From Marinobacter antarcticus (lineage in GTDB: Bacteria; Pseudomonadota; Gammaproteobacteria; Pseudomonadales; Oleiphilaceae), in contig NZ_DRGY01000036.1 in the NCBI RefSeq assembly GCF_011049865.1, positions 1 through 49,651 on the forward strand: DNA of 49,651 bases, in the 5' to 3' direction. The notes beneath the pieces were generated by a model that had not been told where the DNA came from, did not search any database, and saw only the letters and a program-made list of their open reading frames with translations. Below are positions 1 through 9,184 of the stretch, piece by piece. Every line of letters starts with the position of its first letter. Position 1 is the first letter of the stretch. The position numbers and the translations under genes are program-made.

Positions 1-588
1 AGCCGCGCCTATCATCGCCAGATTCAGCAGCACAGGCGTAAACGCAGGTACCGCAAAGCGGTCGTAGCTGTTCAGAATACCGCCGGCGAATGCCGTCAGG
101 GAAATCATCAGTAAATAAGGGAAGGTAATGCGCAGCATGTCGCTGGTCAGCGCAAACTTGACGTCATTATCCAGAAACCCGGGAGCGAAAACGGCCGTCA
201 GGAGCGGCGCACCAATCATTGCCACCAGGGTAATACCCAATAAAACGAGACCAAGAGAGCCGGCCACCGCGTCTACCAAGCGCTTTACATCGGAGACAGT
301 GTGTTTCTCCCGGTAGGATGAGAGCACCGGCACAAAGGCCTGAGAGAATGCACCCTCGGCAAAAAGCCGGCGCAAAAAATTGGGGATTTTGAAAGCGACA
401 AAAAACGCATCCGCGCCTGCGCCGGCGCCAAAATAGCGCGCAATCACCATATCCCGCACCAGGCCCAGCACACGGGAAAACATCGTCATCATGCCTACCA
501 GGCCGGAAGACCGGAGCAAGCCCGGCGCCCTGGAAGGCGGCTTTTTTTCCGGTTGTTCTTCCGGCAAGGGTTTTGGTTGCGATGACAT
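1..588 (-). CDS. murJ: Lipid II flippase MurJ (MviN), 3' part outside window
   Basis: Inner-membrane flippase that moves lipid II to the periplasmic face for peptidoglycan synthesis. The first 196 residues are visible. A hydrophilic Pro/Glu/Lys-rich tail of about 25 residues is followed by the family's N-terminal signature, with a SRVLGLVRD motif, a GAGADAFFVAFKIPNFLRR stretch, and then FAEGAFSQAFVPVLS. Hydrophobic helices follow. The start is the ATG whose complement is CAT at 586-588; no in-frame upstream start looks better. The gene runs off the left edge, so its C-terminal transmembrane segments are not seen. It is divergent from rpsT. The N-terminal tail is longer than in many MurJ proteins, but it is low complexity and probably cytoplasmic. 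Confidence 0.95.
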   Translation of the reverse strand, partial: MSSQPKPLPEEQPEKKPPSRAPGLLRSSGLVGMMTMFSRVLGLVRDMVIARYFGAGAGADAFFVAFKIPNFLRRLFAEGAFSQAFVPVLSSYREKHTVSDVKRLVDAVAGSLGLVLLGITLVAMIGAPLLTAVFAPGFLDNDVKFALTSDMLRITFPYLLMISLTAFAGGILNSYDRFAVPAFTPVLLNLAMIGAA

Positions 589-889
589 CTGGGCTTCTTA
601 TCCGGGTTGCACACACGTTCGGCCGGGTATTTCGGGAATTACCTGCTTCCCCCGCTGTACCCGTATCCGGCAAGCCGCGAGCATACCACAGGCCTTTTGT
701 GCCGAGTGAGCTTGTCGGGTTTGGTATTGACATTGACGGGTTTGAGCGGCATAGTTCCGCGTCATTTATTTCGACGCGCTGTTTATGGGCGCGCCCGCGA
801 TTTCAGGGGGTTTCTGGGCACCATTTTGCTCAGAGTTTCCCGTACAAATCATTCAGTAACGAATTTTCAGATCTTTCAGGAGTTTTACG
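589..889. other. 301-base murJ/rpsT divergent intergenic region
   Basis: No gene is supported here. Open frames in this stretch are overlapping shadows on both strands with no ribosome-binding site or family signature. The region should hold the promoters of murJ (minus) and rpsT (plus). The best plus-strand promoter is listed separately at 727-755. That position would give rpsT a leader of roughly 130 bases, in which I see no strong hairpin. Confidence 0.6.
727..755 (+). promoter_or_regulatory. Candidate sigma-70 promoter of rpsT
   Basis: A perfect -35 element, TTGACA at 727-732, is followed after 17 bases by CATAGT at 750-755, which matches the -10 consensus at 4 of 6 positions. It lies about 135 bases upstream of the rpsT start. 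Assigned by consensus only. Confidence 0.45.
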
Positions 890-1159
890 GTGGCAAATAC
901 CCCGCAAGCCAAAAAGCGCGCACGTCAGAACGAGAAAAACCGCAAGCACAACACAAGCCTGCGTTCCATGACTCGCACGTATATGAAAAGAGTTCAGGCC
1001 AAGATTGAATCCGGCAACTATGAAGAAGCTCAGGCCGCTTTTCAGGCAGCCCAGCCGATTATGGACAGCATGGTCAATAAAGGCATTTTCTCGAAGAACA
1101 AGGTGGCTCGTCAGAAGAGCCGCATGAGCACCAAGATCAAAGCGCTCAAAAGCGCCTGA
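890..1159 (+). CDS. rpsT: 30S ribosomal protein S20
   Basis: S20 binds 16S rRNA early in 30S assembly. The 89-residue product has the normal S20 length and its highly basic, helical composition: N-terminal ANTPQAKKRARQNEKNR, central SMTRTYMKRV, and a conserved region NKGIFSKNKVARQKSR. The start is GTG at 890, supported by AGGAG at 878-882 with a 7-base spacer; there is no usable ATG nearby. A non-ATG start fits the family, because E. coli rpsT starts with UUG and S20 limits its own translation. The gene stands alone and ends at a hairpin shared with convergent proB. Confidence 0.97.
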   Translation: MANTPQAKKRARQNEKNRKHNTSLRSMTRTYMKRVQAKIESGNYEEAQAAFQAAQPIMDSMVNKGIFSKNKVARQKSRMSTKIKALKSA

Positions 1160-1213
1160 TAACGCGTTCGCGCTGCCTAAAGGCTCTTGTTGCAATTAGA
1201 AAATGCTGCGATT

Positions 1214-1243
1214 AAAAAAACCGGCTCGCAAGCCGGTTTTTTT
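1214..1243. terminator. Bidirectional rho-independent terminator between rpsT and proB
   Basis: The stem CCGGCT (1221-1226) pairs with AGCCGG (1231-1236) across the loop CGCA. It is flanked by seven A on the left and seven T on the right, so it can end transcription from either side. The last T at 1243 is also the first base of the reverse-complemented proB stop codon. Confidence 0.9.
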
Positions 1244-2367
1244 CAGATAATCACCATGTTATCCCGGTGAATCATCTCTTCCTCAGACATGTAACCCAGA
1301 ATATCCGTGATGCTGCCGCTTGAGCGACCGGCTATTGCCCCGGCATCGCCTGAGCTGTAGTTCACCAACCCGCGCGCCACCTCAGCACCTTCCTGATCAA
1401 CACAAGACACCATCTCGCCACGCCGGAATTGCCCTGCAACACTTTTAACACCGACTGGAAGAAGGCTACGACCACCCTGTCGAAGCACCTTCACCGCGCC
1501 GTCGTCGAGCGTCAGCTTGCCGCGGGTTTGCAGATGACTGGCCAACCACTGCTTTCGCGCCGCAATGCGACCCTGTTCAGGAAGTAGCAGAGTGCCAATA
1601 ACATCACCCTCGCGCAGTTTGGTAAGAACACCCTCAATACGCCCGCCCACAATAACCGTAAACGCCCCGGACCGTGCCGCCAGACGCGCAGCACGAAGCT
1701 TTGTTTGCATACCACCACGGCCGAGCAGACCGGCGCTGGTGCCGGCCATGGCATCCAATTCACGATCACCGGCGAACCGCTCTGTCACCAGATTGGCATC
1801 CGCGTGCTTGCGCGGGTCTTTATCAAACAAACCAAGCTGGTCGGTCAGAATAATCAAACCATCGGCTTCCACTACGTTGGCAACCAGCGCCCCCAGTGTG
1901 TCGTTATCACCAAACCGGATTTCATCGGTAACCACTGTGTCGTTTTCGTTGACGATGGGCACAACACCAAAATTCAGCAGGGCCTTGAGCGTGCTGCGCA
2001 CGTTCAGATACCGCTTGCGATCAGAAAGGTCATCGTGAGTCAGCAGAATCTGGGCGGTGTGAATGCCGTGGCGTTTGAACTCAGCCTCCCAGGTTTGCAC
2101 CAGGCCCATCTGGCCCACAGCGGCCGCTGCCTGCAGTTCGTGCAATTGCTCCGGGCGTTTTTTCCAGCCCAGGCGACTCATGCCTTCCGCCACCGAGCCG
2201 GAAGAAACCACAACCAACTCAACGCCCTGCTCGACCAGCGCCGCCATCTGATCCACCCAGAGACCAAGAGTCGGCACATCCAGACCTCGACCATCATTGG
2301 TCAGAAGAGCACTTCCGATTTTCACCACCAGGCGGCGTGCCTGATGCAACTGGGCGCGTTGAGTCAT
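1243..2367 (-). CDS. proB: Glutamate 5-kinase with PUA domain
   Basis: Phosphorylates glutamate with ATP in the first step of proline synthesis. The protein has 374 residues, the usual length for the two-domain form. The amino acid kinase domain covers about residues 8-255, with [13 protein letters not shown] near the N-terminus, [10 protein letters not shown], the substrate-site [18 protein letters not shown], and [12 protein letters not shown]. The C-terminal PUA domain covers about residues 275-355, ending with [15 protein letters not shown]. ProB is normally feedback-inhibited by proline at the kinase domain. It lies 15 bases downstream of obgE and is probably cotranscribed with it. No proA is seen next to it in this window. 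Confidence 0.97.
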   Translation of the reverse strand: MTQRAQLHQARRLVVKIGSALLTNDGRGLDVPTLGLWVDQMAALVEQGVELVVVSSGSVAEGMSRLGWKKRPEQLHELQAAAAVGQMGLVQTWEAEFKRHGIHTAQILLTHDDLSDRKRYLNVRSTLKALLNFGVVPIVNENDTVVTDEIRFGDNDTLGALVANVVEADGLIILTDQLGLFDKDPRKHADANLVTERFAGDRELDAMAGTSAGLLGRGGMQTKLRAARLAARSGAFTVIVGGRIEGVLTKLREGDVIGTLLLPEQGRIAARKQWLASHLQTRGKLTLDDGAVKVLRQGGRSLLPVGVKSVAGQFRRGEMVSCVDQEGAEVARGLVNYSSGDAGAIAGRSSGSITDILGYMSEEEMIHRDNMVII

Positions 2368-2382
2368 GGTAGAAGCGGCAAC

Positions 2383-3591
<1,209 letters not shown>

Positions 3592-3618
3592 TCAACCCTT
3601 TGCGCATGGCGCATAAAC

Positions 3619-3656
3619 GAAAAAGCCCCGCAGCCTCAAGGAAGCTTTGCGGGGCT
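3619..3656 (-). terminator. Terminator or attenuator between rpmA and obgE
   Basis: On the minus strand, AGCCCCGCA (complement of 3648-3656) pairs with TGCGGGGCT (complement of 3624-3632), a 9-base-pair stem followed by five T (complement of 3620-3624). It lies 31-69 bases upstream of the obgE start, so it should end or reduce rplU-rpmA transcription before obgE. Confidence 0.85.
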
Positions 3657-3734
3657 CCGGGTGTCTCTGAACCCTCTGTGTACTAGCAGGATATCAGGGC
3701 TACCCAAGGTTCGACAGAACCGGATTGCCGCTGC

Positions 3735-3998
3735 TTAGGCAGCAGCTGGAACGATACTGACGAACTTGCGGTTTAGCGGACCTTTTACTTCGAACTTGAC
3801 CTGGCCGCCTGCCTTCGCAAACAACGTGTGGTCCTTGCCCAGACCAACATTGGTGCCTGGGTGAAAACGTGTGCCACGCTGACGAACAATGATGCTGCCT
3901 GCGGGGACGGTTTCGCCACCATAGCGCTTCACACCAAGTCGTTTCGACTCGGAATCGCGACCGTTACGGGTACTACCTGCTGCTTTCTTGTGAGCCAT
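3735..3998 (-). CDS. rpmA: 50S ribosomal protein L27
   Basis: L27 reaches the peptidyl-transferase centre of the 50S subunit with its N-terminal arm. The 87-residue protein begins [16 protein letters not shown] and contains the family core [22 protein letters not shown] and [16 protein letters not shown]. There is no N-terminal cleavable extension of the Firmicutes type. An AGGAG sequence lies just upstream of the ATG at 3998. It lies 39 bases downstream of rplU, with which it forms the conserved rplU-rpmA pair. Confidence 0.97.
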   Translation of the reverse strand: MAHKKAAGSTRNGRDSESKRLGVKRYGGETVPAGSIIVRQRGTRFHPGTNVGLGKDHTLFAKAGGQVKFEVKGPLNRKFVSIVPAAA

Positions 3999-4037
3999 GA
4001 GAGCCTCCTGTTAAGGGGTTTTCGGGGTTTTTCGAGA

Positions 4038-4349
4038 CTAACCCTGGATACCCGTAATCTTGACTTCAGTAAACCACTGACGGTGGCCCTGACGCTTCAT
4101 TGAGTGCTTGCGACGACGGAACTTGATGATCTGGATCTTGTCGTGACGGCCGTGGCTAACCACTTCCGCAGTCACTTTGGCACCCTCAACAACCGGCGCA
4201 CCAACGCTGAACTTGTCGCCATCTGCGATCATAAGAACGCGGTCAAACTCGATGTTGCCACCGGTTTCCACTTCCAGCTTTTCCAGCTTCAGCGTTTCGC
4301 CTTCTTTCACACGGTGCTGTTTACCACCGCTAACAATAACTGCGTACAT
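4038..4349 (-). CDS. rplU: 50S ribosomal protein L21
   Basis: L21 binds 23S rRNA and is needed for 50S assembly. The start is placed at the ATG at 4349, giving [14 protein letters not shown] and 103 residues, the family length. An in-frame start eight codons upstream would add MGQSRRML, which is not typical of the family. A GGAG sequence lies just upstream of 4349. Family motifs are the N-terminal YAVI.SGGKQ, the FDRVLMI core, and the C-terminal [16 protein letters not shown].. followed by TEVKITGI. It is the first gene of the rplU-rpmA unit. Confidence 0.97.
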   Translation of the reverse strand: MYAVIVSGGKQHRVKEGETLKLEKLEVETGGNIEFDRVLMIADGDKFSVGAPVVEGAKVTAEVVSHGRHDKIQIIKFRRRKHSMKRQGHRQWFTEVKITGIQG

Positions 4350-4450
4350 TAACATTCTCCGCGATTGACCCATCCCTGCTCTTATCCACCTGGTTCTAAG
4401 GGAGGCGCTCTGGCGACCCTATAGCAGGGAGCGCAGGTTGGGATGAGTTG
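4350..4450 (-). other. rplU leader with possible long-range hairpin
   Basis: The region between the candidate -10 (4459-4464) and the rplU start would be about a 100-base leader. In the minus-strand RNA, CCCTGCT (complement of 4422-4428) can pair with AGCAGGG (complement of 4374-4380), enclosing about 40 bases. Ribosomal protein leaders often carry autoregulatory structures. I do not recognise this one as a described family and no folding was run. Confidence 0.3.
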
Positions 4451-4458
4451 GGCGCGTG

Positions 4459-4487
4459 ATTGTACGAAAAGGCGCCTCGCAATACAA
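4459..4487 (-). promoter_or_regulatory. Candidate sigma-70 promoter of rplU-rpmA
   Basis: Read on the minus strand, TTGTAT (4487-4482) and TACAAT (4464-4459) are separated by 17 bases. The -10 matches consensus at 5 of 6 positions. Its -35 lies only six bases from the -35 of the divergent ispB promoter. Confidence 0.6.
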
Positions 4488-4493
4488 GTCAAG

Positions 4494-4522
4494 TTGACAC
4501 TAACTGCGGCAATACCTAGCAT
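4494..4522 (+). promoter_or_regulatory. Candidate sigma-70 promoter of ispB
   Basis: A perfect TTGACA at 4494-4499 is followed after 17 bases by TAGCAT at 4517-4522. It lies about 70 bases upstream of the chosen ispB start. An inverted repeat covers its -10 element (separate entry), an arrangement typical of repressor operators. Confidence 0.6.
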
Positions 4523-4529
4523 TGCCGCA
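4505..4529. repeat. Perfect 9-base inverted repeat over ispB promoter
   Basis: TGCGGCAAT (4505-4513) is repeated exactly as its reverse complement ATTGCCGCA (4521-4529), with a 7-base centre. The 25-base element spans the spacer, the whole -10 and the likely start of the candidate ispB promoter. No T-tract follows, so it is not an obvious terminator. It could be a repressor operator or an RNA hairpin at the 5' end of the message. I do not recognise the binding protein. Confidence 0.6.
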
Positions 4530-4590
4530 ATCTGCCTGTATTATCAGCACTCTATATAACCAAGACACCAGCAAGGGATTCACAAGCCGC

Positions 4591-5559
4591 ATGACAGCCC
4601 AGCGCATTTACGACACCGTGGCAAACGACTTCAGCCGCGTTAATGACCTGATCATCCAGCGACTGTCCTCCGATGTTCCTCTGGTAGAGAAAATAGCCCA
4701 GTACATCATCGAAAGCGGCGGTAAGCGCTTGAGACCCTTGTTGGTTTTGCTTTCCAGCCGGGCAGCGGGCTACACCAAAAACGAGCATCTGAAGCTGGCA
4801 GCGGTGATTGAATTTCTGCATACCGCCACGCTTCTTCATGACGACGTGGTTGATACGTCCGACTTGCGACGGGGCCGAAGCACGGCGAATGCAAAGTGGG
4901 GCAACGCACCCAGTGTGCTGGTAGGTGATTTCCTTTATGCCCGTGCATTCGAGATGATGGTGGAGCTGCGAAGTCTTCCTATTATGGACGTTTTATCCCA
5001 CGCCACGGCCGTGATTGCCCAGGGCGAGGTTATGCAATTGATGAACGTTAAGAACCCGGACATTACCGAAGATCAGTACATGACCGTCATCCACAATAAA
5101 ACCGCGAAGCTTTTCGAAGCCGCCGCTCATTCTGGTGCCCTCCTCGCCAATGCAGACGATGCCCAGGAGCAGGCGTTAAAAAACTACGGCAAACATCTGG
5201 GACTGGCCTTCCAACTGGTGGACGATGTTCTGGATTATCGGGGTGACGCAGAAGCCATGGGCAAAAACGTGGGCGACGACCTGGCGGAGGGCAAAGCCAC
5301 TTTGCCTCTCATCCATGCCATGGCCCACAGCAGCGAAGAAGATTGCCTGCTCATCCGACACGCCATCCGCAAAGGCGGGCTGGACGATTTGCCACACATT
5401 CTCAGGCTTGTCGAAACCACTGGCGCCCTGGAATACACCATGAAGCGGGCCAGGGAAGAGGCCGCTGAAGCGCTGGGCAACCTGAAAGCTCTTCCTGCCT
5501 CACCCCATAAAGAAGCCCTGGAACTGCTGACTGAAGTTGCCGTAGCACGAGTCAGCTAA
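4591..5559 (+). CDS. ispB: Octaprenyl (long-chain) diphosphate synthase
   Basis: Extends farnesyl diphosphate with isopentenyl diphosphate units to make the ubiquinone side chain. The start at 4591 gives 322 residues beginning MTAQRIYDTVANDF, close to the E. coli IspB length; in-frame codons further upstream add residues not typical of the family and lie over the promoter. The two aspartate-rich motifs are present: DDVVD at residues 84-88 with following RRGR, and DDVLD with RGD. GGKRLRP (substrate binding) lies near residue 46. The chain length cannot be read from sequence alone. It has its own promoter and is divergent from rplU, a common arrangement. Confidence 0.95.
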   Translation: MTAQRIYDTVANDFSRVNDLIIQRLSSDVPLVEKIAQYIIESGGKRLRPLLVLLSSRAAGYTKNEHLKLAAVIEFLHTATLLHDDVVDTSDLRRGRSTANAKWGNAPSVLVGDFLYARAFEMMVELRSLPIMDVLSHATAVIAQGEVMQLMNVKNPDITEDQYMTVIHNKTAKLFEAAAHSGALLANADDAQEQALKNYGKHLGLAFQLVDDVLDYRGDAEAMGKNVGDDLAEGKATLPLIHAMAHSSEEDCLLIRHAIRKGGLDDLPHILRLVETTGALEYTMKRAREEAAEALGNLKALPASPHKEALELLTEVAVARVS

Positions 5560-5664
5560 GACCTTCCCGACCGAGGGGTTGATTCAAAGACTCGGTGAAA
5601 TAACGGCGACCCTGCTACCCTCACAAACAAGCAATTCTGGCCAACAACCTCAGATAATTCGAGC

Positions 5665-6594
5665 ATGCACACAGCGATCACGATAGACGCCCTGAAAGTA
5701 CTCGACGCGATTGTTCGCAAAGGCAGCTTTGCCGGTGCTGCCGGCGAACTCTTTCGAGTGCCGTCGGCCATCAGCTACACCGTGCAGAAACTCGAGGAAG
5801 ATCTGAACGTAACCCTGTTCGACAGAAGCGGACATAGGGCGGTTTTGACGCCCGCTGGCCGGTATCTGCTCGAGGAAGGTCGAACCCTGCTCAAGGCCGC
5901 CGACAACCTCGCCCACTCAACCCGGCAAGTTGCCCAGGGTTGGGAAACGAGGCTGCGCATCGGATTCAATTCGTTGCTACCTGCAGAGTGCCTGTTTCCG
6001 GCGATCAAGGATTTCTGCGCCCTGGGCATTCCGGTAGACGTTCAGATTACCGAAGAAGTGTTTGCCGGCGCTTGGGATGCACTGCAAAGCCGCAGGGTGG
6101 ACCTAATTGTGGGCGCCGACGATATCAGCAAACCCGCCGGAGACTTCACCAGCCACATCCTCGGCAAAATGGACTTTGTTTTCGCCGTCTCGCCCGACCA
6201 CTCGTTGGCGAATGCAGACGAGCCACTCAGCGAAGACGACATTTGCCGCTTTCCAGCAGCGGTTGCTGCCGATACCTCCCGATCTTTGCCCGTCGGCCAC
6301 GCCGGCATTTTTCGCAGACAACGCACGCTCACCGGCGCCAACATAGAACACAAGATCGCCTTGCAAAAAGCCGGTCTTGGCGTGGGCTGGTTGCCACGCT
6401 GCCGCGTAAAGGAACTCCTTCTTAGCGGCCAGCTCATCGAAAAACAGGTTTGCGAGCCCAGGGCGCCCATCACGCTTCAGGCCGCACGGCACGCAGACGA
6501 TAAGGGCAAGGCCTTGACGTGGTTCTGGCACAGGCTGACCAACGATTCCGCCGTTACAGACTGGCTGGAGACGGAACGCCCGGGAACAGGCTGA
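5665..6594 (+). CDS. LysR-family transcriptional regulator
   Basis: A 309-residue LysR-type regulator. The winged helix-turn-helix lies at about residues 5-65, with the typical IVRKGSFAGAA and SAISYTVQKLEEDLNVTLFDR. The substrate-binding fold follows (about 90-295), with VDLIVGADD and GLGVGWLPRCRV. Its ligand is unknown. It ends 37 bases before the WS/DGAT gene on the same strand, so the two may be cotranscribed. LysR proteins usually control a divergent neighbour, but the upstream neighbour here, ispB, is on the same strand, so its target cannot be read from gene order. The ribosome-binding site before ATG 5665 is weak. Confidence 0.9.
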   Translation: MHTAITIDALKVLDAIVRKGSFAGAAGELFRVPSAISYTVQKLEEDLNVTLFDRSGHRAVLTPAGRYLLEEGRTLLKAADNLAHSTRQVAQGWETRLRIGFNSLLPAECLFPAIKDFCALGIPVDVQITEEVFAGAWDALQSRRVDLIVGADDISKPAGDFTSHILGKMDFVFAVSPDHSLANADEPLSEDDICRFPAAVAADTSRSLPVGHAGIFRRQRTLTGANIEHKIALQKAGLGVGWLPRCRVKELLLSGQLIEKQVCEPRAPITLQAARHADDKGKALTWFWHRLTNDSAVTDWLETERPGTG

Positions 6595-6631
6595 AATTGC
6601 AACGAATATTGATAAAAACCGGAGTCAATTG

Positions 6632-8173
6632 ATGCGGCAGCTATCCGAACTGGACGCTTCCTTTTTGTACCTGGAGTCTGCGAGCGCACCGATGCACATC
6701 GGCAGCATCTACCTGTTCGACGCCAGCGAGCGGGAAACGCCCCTGGCCTTTAATACCTTTGTTGCTTATCTGCGCAGCCGCCTTCACGTCGTGCCCGTTT
6801 TTCGCCAGCGCTTGAAAGAAATTCCGCTGCGCTTGGGTCGGCCATACTGGATTGATGATCCCGACTTCAGTATTGAACGGCATCTTGCCTGTGTGAGCCT
6901 CGGCGCAAACAGCCGGGAAGACAGCCTGATGGCACTTGCCTCGAGAATTCTTGAAGAGCCTCTGAAACGGGATCGCCCGCTTTGGCACATAACCTTTGTG
7001 GATGGTTTTCAACTGGGCGAGGAAGCCGGTAAAAAAGAAGGTTTCGCGCTCATCGTTAAACGGCACCACGCCGCCATTGATGCCTTCAGCGGTGAGGACA
7101 TCATGGGCAAGCTTCTGGAGTACACGCCGACACCGCAACCCATTAAAGCACCCATACCGTGGCAACCGCGACCTGAGCCCTCAGAAGAGCGGGTACTGAT
7201 CCAGGCCGGCGCCAATATCCTGCGCACCCCCTGGCGATTTGTGTCTCTGGCCGCCGGCGCAGCAAAGACGACGGTTCGGGGCCTGCTCCAAAAGCAGTTG
7301 CGGAAACTGCCGCTGCCAACCCCTCCTTTTTGTGCACCTCACAGCCCTTTCAACCGTCAGATCACCGCGAATCGCCAGATCGTATCGGCCAAAATTGAGT
7401 TATCCCGCCTCAAGTCGATCAAAGCGACGCTCGGAGATGTCACGCTCAATGACGTGGTATTGGGGCTTTGCGCAGAAACGCTGCGGCGATACCTTGAAGA
7501 GCAGGGGGCAGATACGGGCCAGTCGCTGATTGCCATGACGCCCATATCAGTGCGCTCAAGCACGCTGCGCAGAACCACTGGCAACCAGATCTCGAGCATG
7601 CTGCTGGATCTCGCCACCCGCGAGTCTGATCCGGCCAGGCGCATTCGCAAAATTCACTGGAACGCGGTGGCGTCAGAGCCATACCGGGATGCGATTGCGG
7701 CCGACAGGCTCACGGAGCTTTTGCCCTCCAGCATGCTGGCGTTATCTGCCCGGCTGTATACTGAGCTGCAAATTGCCCAGCGTTACCGGCCGGTATTCAA
7801 TCTGCCGATTACCAACGTGCCCGGCCCCCAAGTGCCCCTGTACTTGCAGGGCGCGAAATTGGCACAGCAGTATAATTCTGCACCACTGTTCGACAGCATG
7901 GGGCTGGTTATTGTGGCTGTAAGCTACCAGGGCAGCCTCACTCTCAACTTTACTCTCTGCCCCGATGTTGTGGCCGAGGGCGGTTCATTGCGAAACCACG
8001 CTTGTGACAGCCTCGTCGCCATTGAGGAAGCCGTCAATGACCTGGACCCGGACGAGATGCACCTTCCGCTCACCAAAACCCGGAACCAGACACTGGCAAA
8101 CGATTCAATGAACCTGCTGACGAATGCACTGGAAAGCGCACTTAAGAAGCTGATGAGCCGCTTCAGGCAATAA
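6632..8173 (+). CDS. Wax ester synthase / diacylglycerol acyltransferase (WS/DGAT)
   Basis: Bifunctional acyltransferase family that joins acyl-CoA to fatty alcohol or diacylglycerol, giving storage wax esters or triacylglycerol. The start is ATG 6632 (MRQLSELDASFLYLES), with GGAG at 6621-6624; the TTG one codon upstream is unlikely. The 513 residues carry RPLWHITFVDGF, the active-site motif at 145-151 reading HHAAIDA, LNDVVLG, and the C-terminal NVPGP region. The canonical motif is HHxxxDG, so the two catalytic histidines and the aspartate are kept but the final glycine is alanine (A151). Marinobacter genomes usually hold several paralogues, so this copy may have a divergent substrate range. 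It lies directly downstream of a LysR regulator. Confidence 0.93.
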   Translation: MRQLSELDASFLYLESASAPMHIGSIYLFDASERETPLAFNTFVAYLRSRLHVVPVFRQRLKEIPLRLGRPYWIDDPDFSIERHLACVSLGANSREDSLMALASRILEEPLKRDRPLWHITFVDGFQLGEEAGKKEGFALIVKRHHAAIDAFSGEDIMGKLLEYTPTPQPIKAPIPWQPRPEPSEERVLIQAGANILRTPWRFVSLAAGAAKTTVRGLLQKQLRKLPLPTPPFCAPHSPFNRQITANRQIVSAKIELSRLKSIKATLGDVTLNDVVLGLCAETLRRYLEEQGADTGQSLIAMTPISVRSSTLRRTTGNQISSMLLDLATRESDPARRIRKIHWNAVASEPYRDAIAADRLTELLPSSMLALSARLYTELQIAQRYRPVFNLPITNVPGPQVPLYLQGAKLAQQYNSAPLFDSMGLVIVAVSYQGSLTLNFTLCPDVVAEGGSLRNHACDSLVAIEEAVNDLDPDEMHLPLTKTRNQTLANDSMNLLTNALESALKKLMSRFRQ

Positions 8174-8405
8174 TTTCAGGCACCGGCTGGAATGACTTAA
8201 CGGACACTTGCTGACACCTAAATCGCGGCTGGCTTTCATTTTAACTCAGGTACAATTTGGACAACGGCTTGGGCAAAGATTGGATAGCGACCACATAATT
8301 CTCAAAAAAATTGATTTTGCACAGATTTGTATTACTTTTAAGTTACCACGCACTGTCGCGCAGCGCCCGGACTGCAATTATGAAGCAAGGGCACAGGAGT
8401 TGTTC

Positions 8406-8609
8406 ATGAACACCCAAGTCAGATCAGGAGAAGAGGGGCACACTCCTTTTCGTAGCGGGCGCTTTTTCTGTGTCGGAAGCACATGGTATTTCACCACTCG
8501 AGAAGGCTTTGACAGCGGCCCCTTCGCTACCAAGGCACGGGCCGAAACCGGGCTGAATCGCTTCTTGCACATTGTCAGACTGCTTCCTGCAGAACCGCAG
8601 ATTCACTGA
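8406..8609 (+). CDS. Small DUF6316-type protein
   Basis: A 67-residue protein with no signal peptide or membrane segment. The start at ATG 8406 has AGGAG at 8395-8399, a good spacing. The central block, RSGRFFCVGSTWYFTTREG, then GPF, then acidic/basic residues and a C-terminal LNRFL, resembles small proteins grouped as DUF6316 in Marinobacter and Pseudomonas relatives; function is unknown. The 232 bases upstream (8174-8405) are AT-rich around 8290-8345 and show no confident promoter. It sits alone between the WS/DGAT gene and the convergent end of the glyA-pgpA operon. Confidence 0.75.
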   Translation: MNTQVRSGEEGHTPFRSGRFFCVGSTWYFTTREGFDSGPFATKARAETGLNRFLHIVRLLPAEPQIH

Positions 8610-8656
8610 CGGTTAATCGACCTACGACACGTTTTCCAAAACCCGACAAACCACGC

Positions 8657-9184
8657 TTAAGCGATGTATGGCATCAGCCAGACATCAATGGCGAGCAGGC
8701 ACAGCAGCGTCATGCCACCGGCAACAACGTCATCGACCATAATCCCCAATCCACCGGGCAACCGCTCATCCAGCCAGTTAATGGGCCAGGGTTTGAGAAC
8801 ATCGAAAAATCTGAAAATCATAAACGCCAGCAATACACCGTAAATTTGATCGGGAAAGAGCCCAAGGGCAATCCACATCCCGACAAACTCATCCCACACT
8901 ATCCCGCCATGGTCGTGCACCTTCAAGTCATCCGCTGTTTTTCCGCACAGCCAGATACCCACCACGAAGGCCAGCACGACAACAAGCCAGTAAGCGACCG
9001 GTGGTAGCCAAGAGAACCCGTACCACAGAGGGATAGCGGCCAGGCTGCCCCAGGTTCCCGGCGCACGAGGCGCCGCGCCACTGCCAAAACCAAACGCTAA
9101 CAGGTGCACCGGGTTTTTCAAAAATCCCGGCGGCAGAATGGCCTGCGCCACGTCTGGCTCTGGCCACTGATCATCCTGGCTCAT
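8657..9184 (-). CDS. pgpA: Phosphatidylglycerophosphatase A
   Basis: Inner-membrane phosphatase that converts phosphatidylglycerophosphate to phosphatidylglycerol. The 175-residue protein has the family blocks GFGSGAAPRAPGTWGSLAAIP, IVWDEFVGMWIAL, FRFFDVLKPWPINWLD and GIMVDDVVAG, with several hydrophobic helices. Its start overlaps the thiL stop by four bases (9181-9184), so translation is probably coupled. It is the last gene of the glyA-to-pgpA operon. No convincing terminator is visible in 8610-8656. Confidence 0.95.
   Translation of the reverse strand: MSQDDQWPEPDVAQAILPPGFLKNPVHLLAFGFGSGAAPRAPGTWGSLAAIPLWYGFSWLPPVAYWLVVVLAFVVGIWLCGKTADDLKVHDHGGIVWDEFVGMWIALGLFPDQIYGVLLAFMIFRFFDVLKPWPINWLDERLPGGLGIMVDDVVAGGMTLLCLLAIDVWLMPYIA

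Noticed and set aside
8174..8405. AT-rich stretch before the DUF6316-type gene, considered as a transferred or regulatory island
   Set aside because: It is short, has no repeats or mobile gene remnants, and promoter matches are weak. An ordinary intergenic region explains it.
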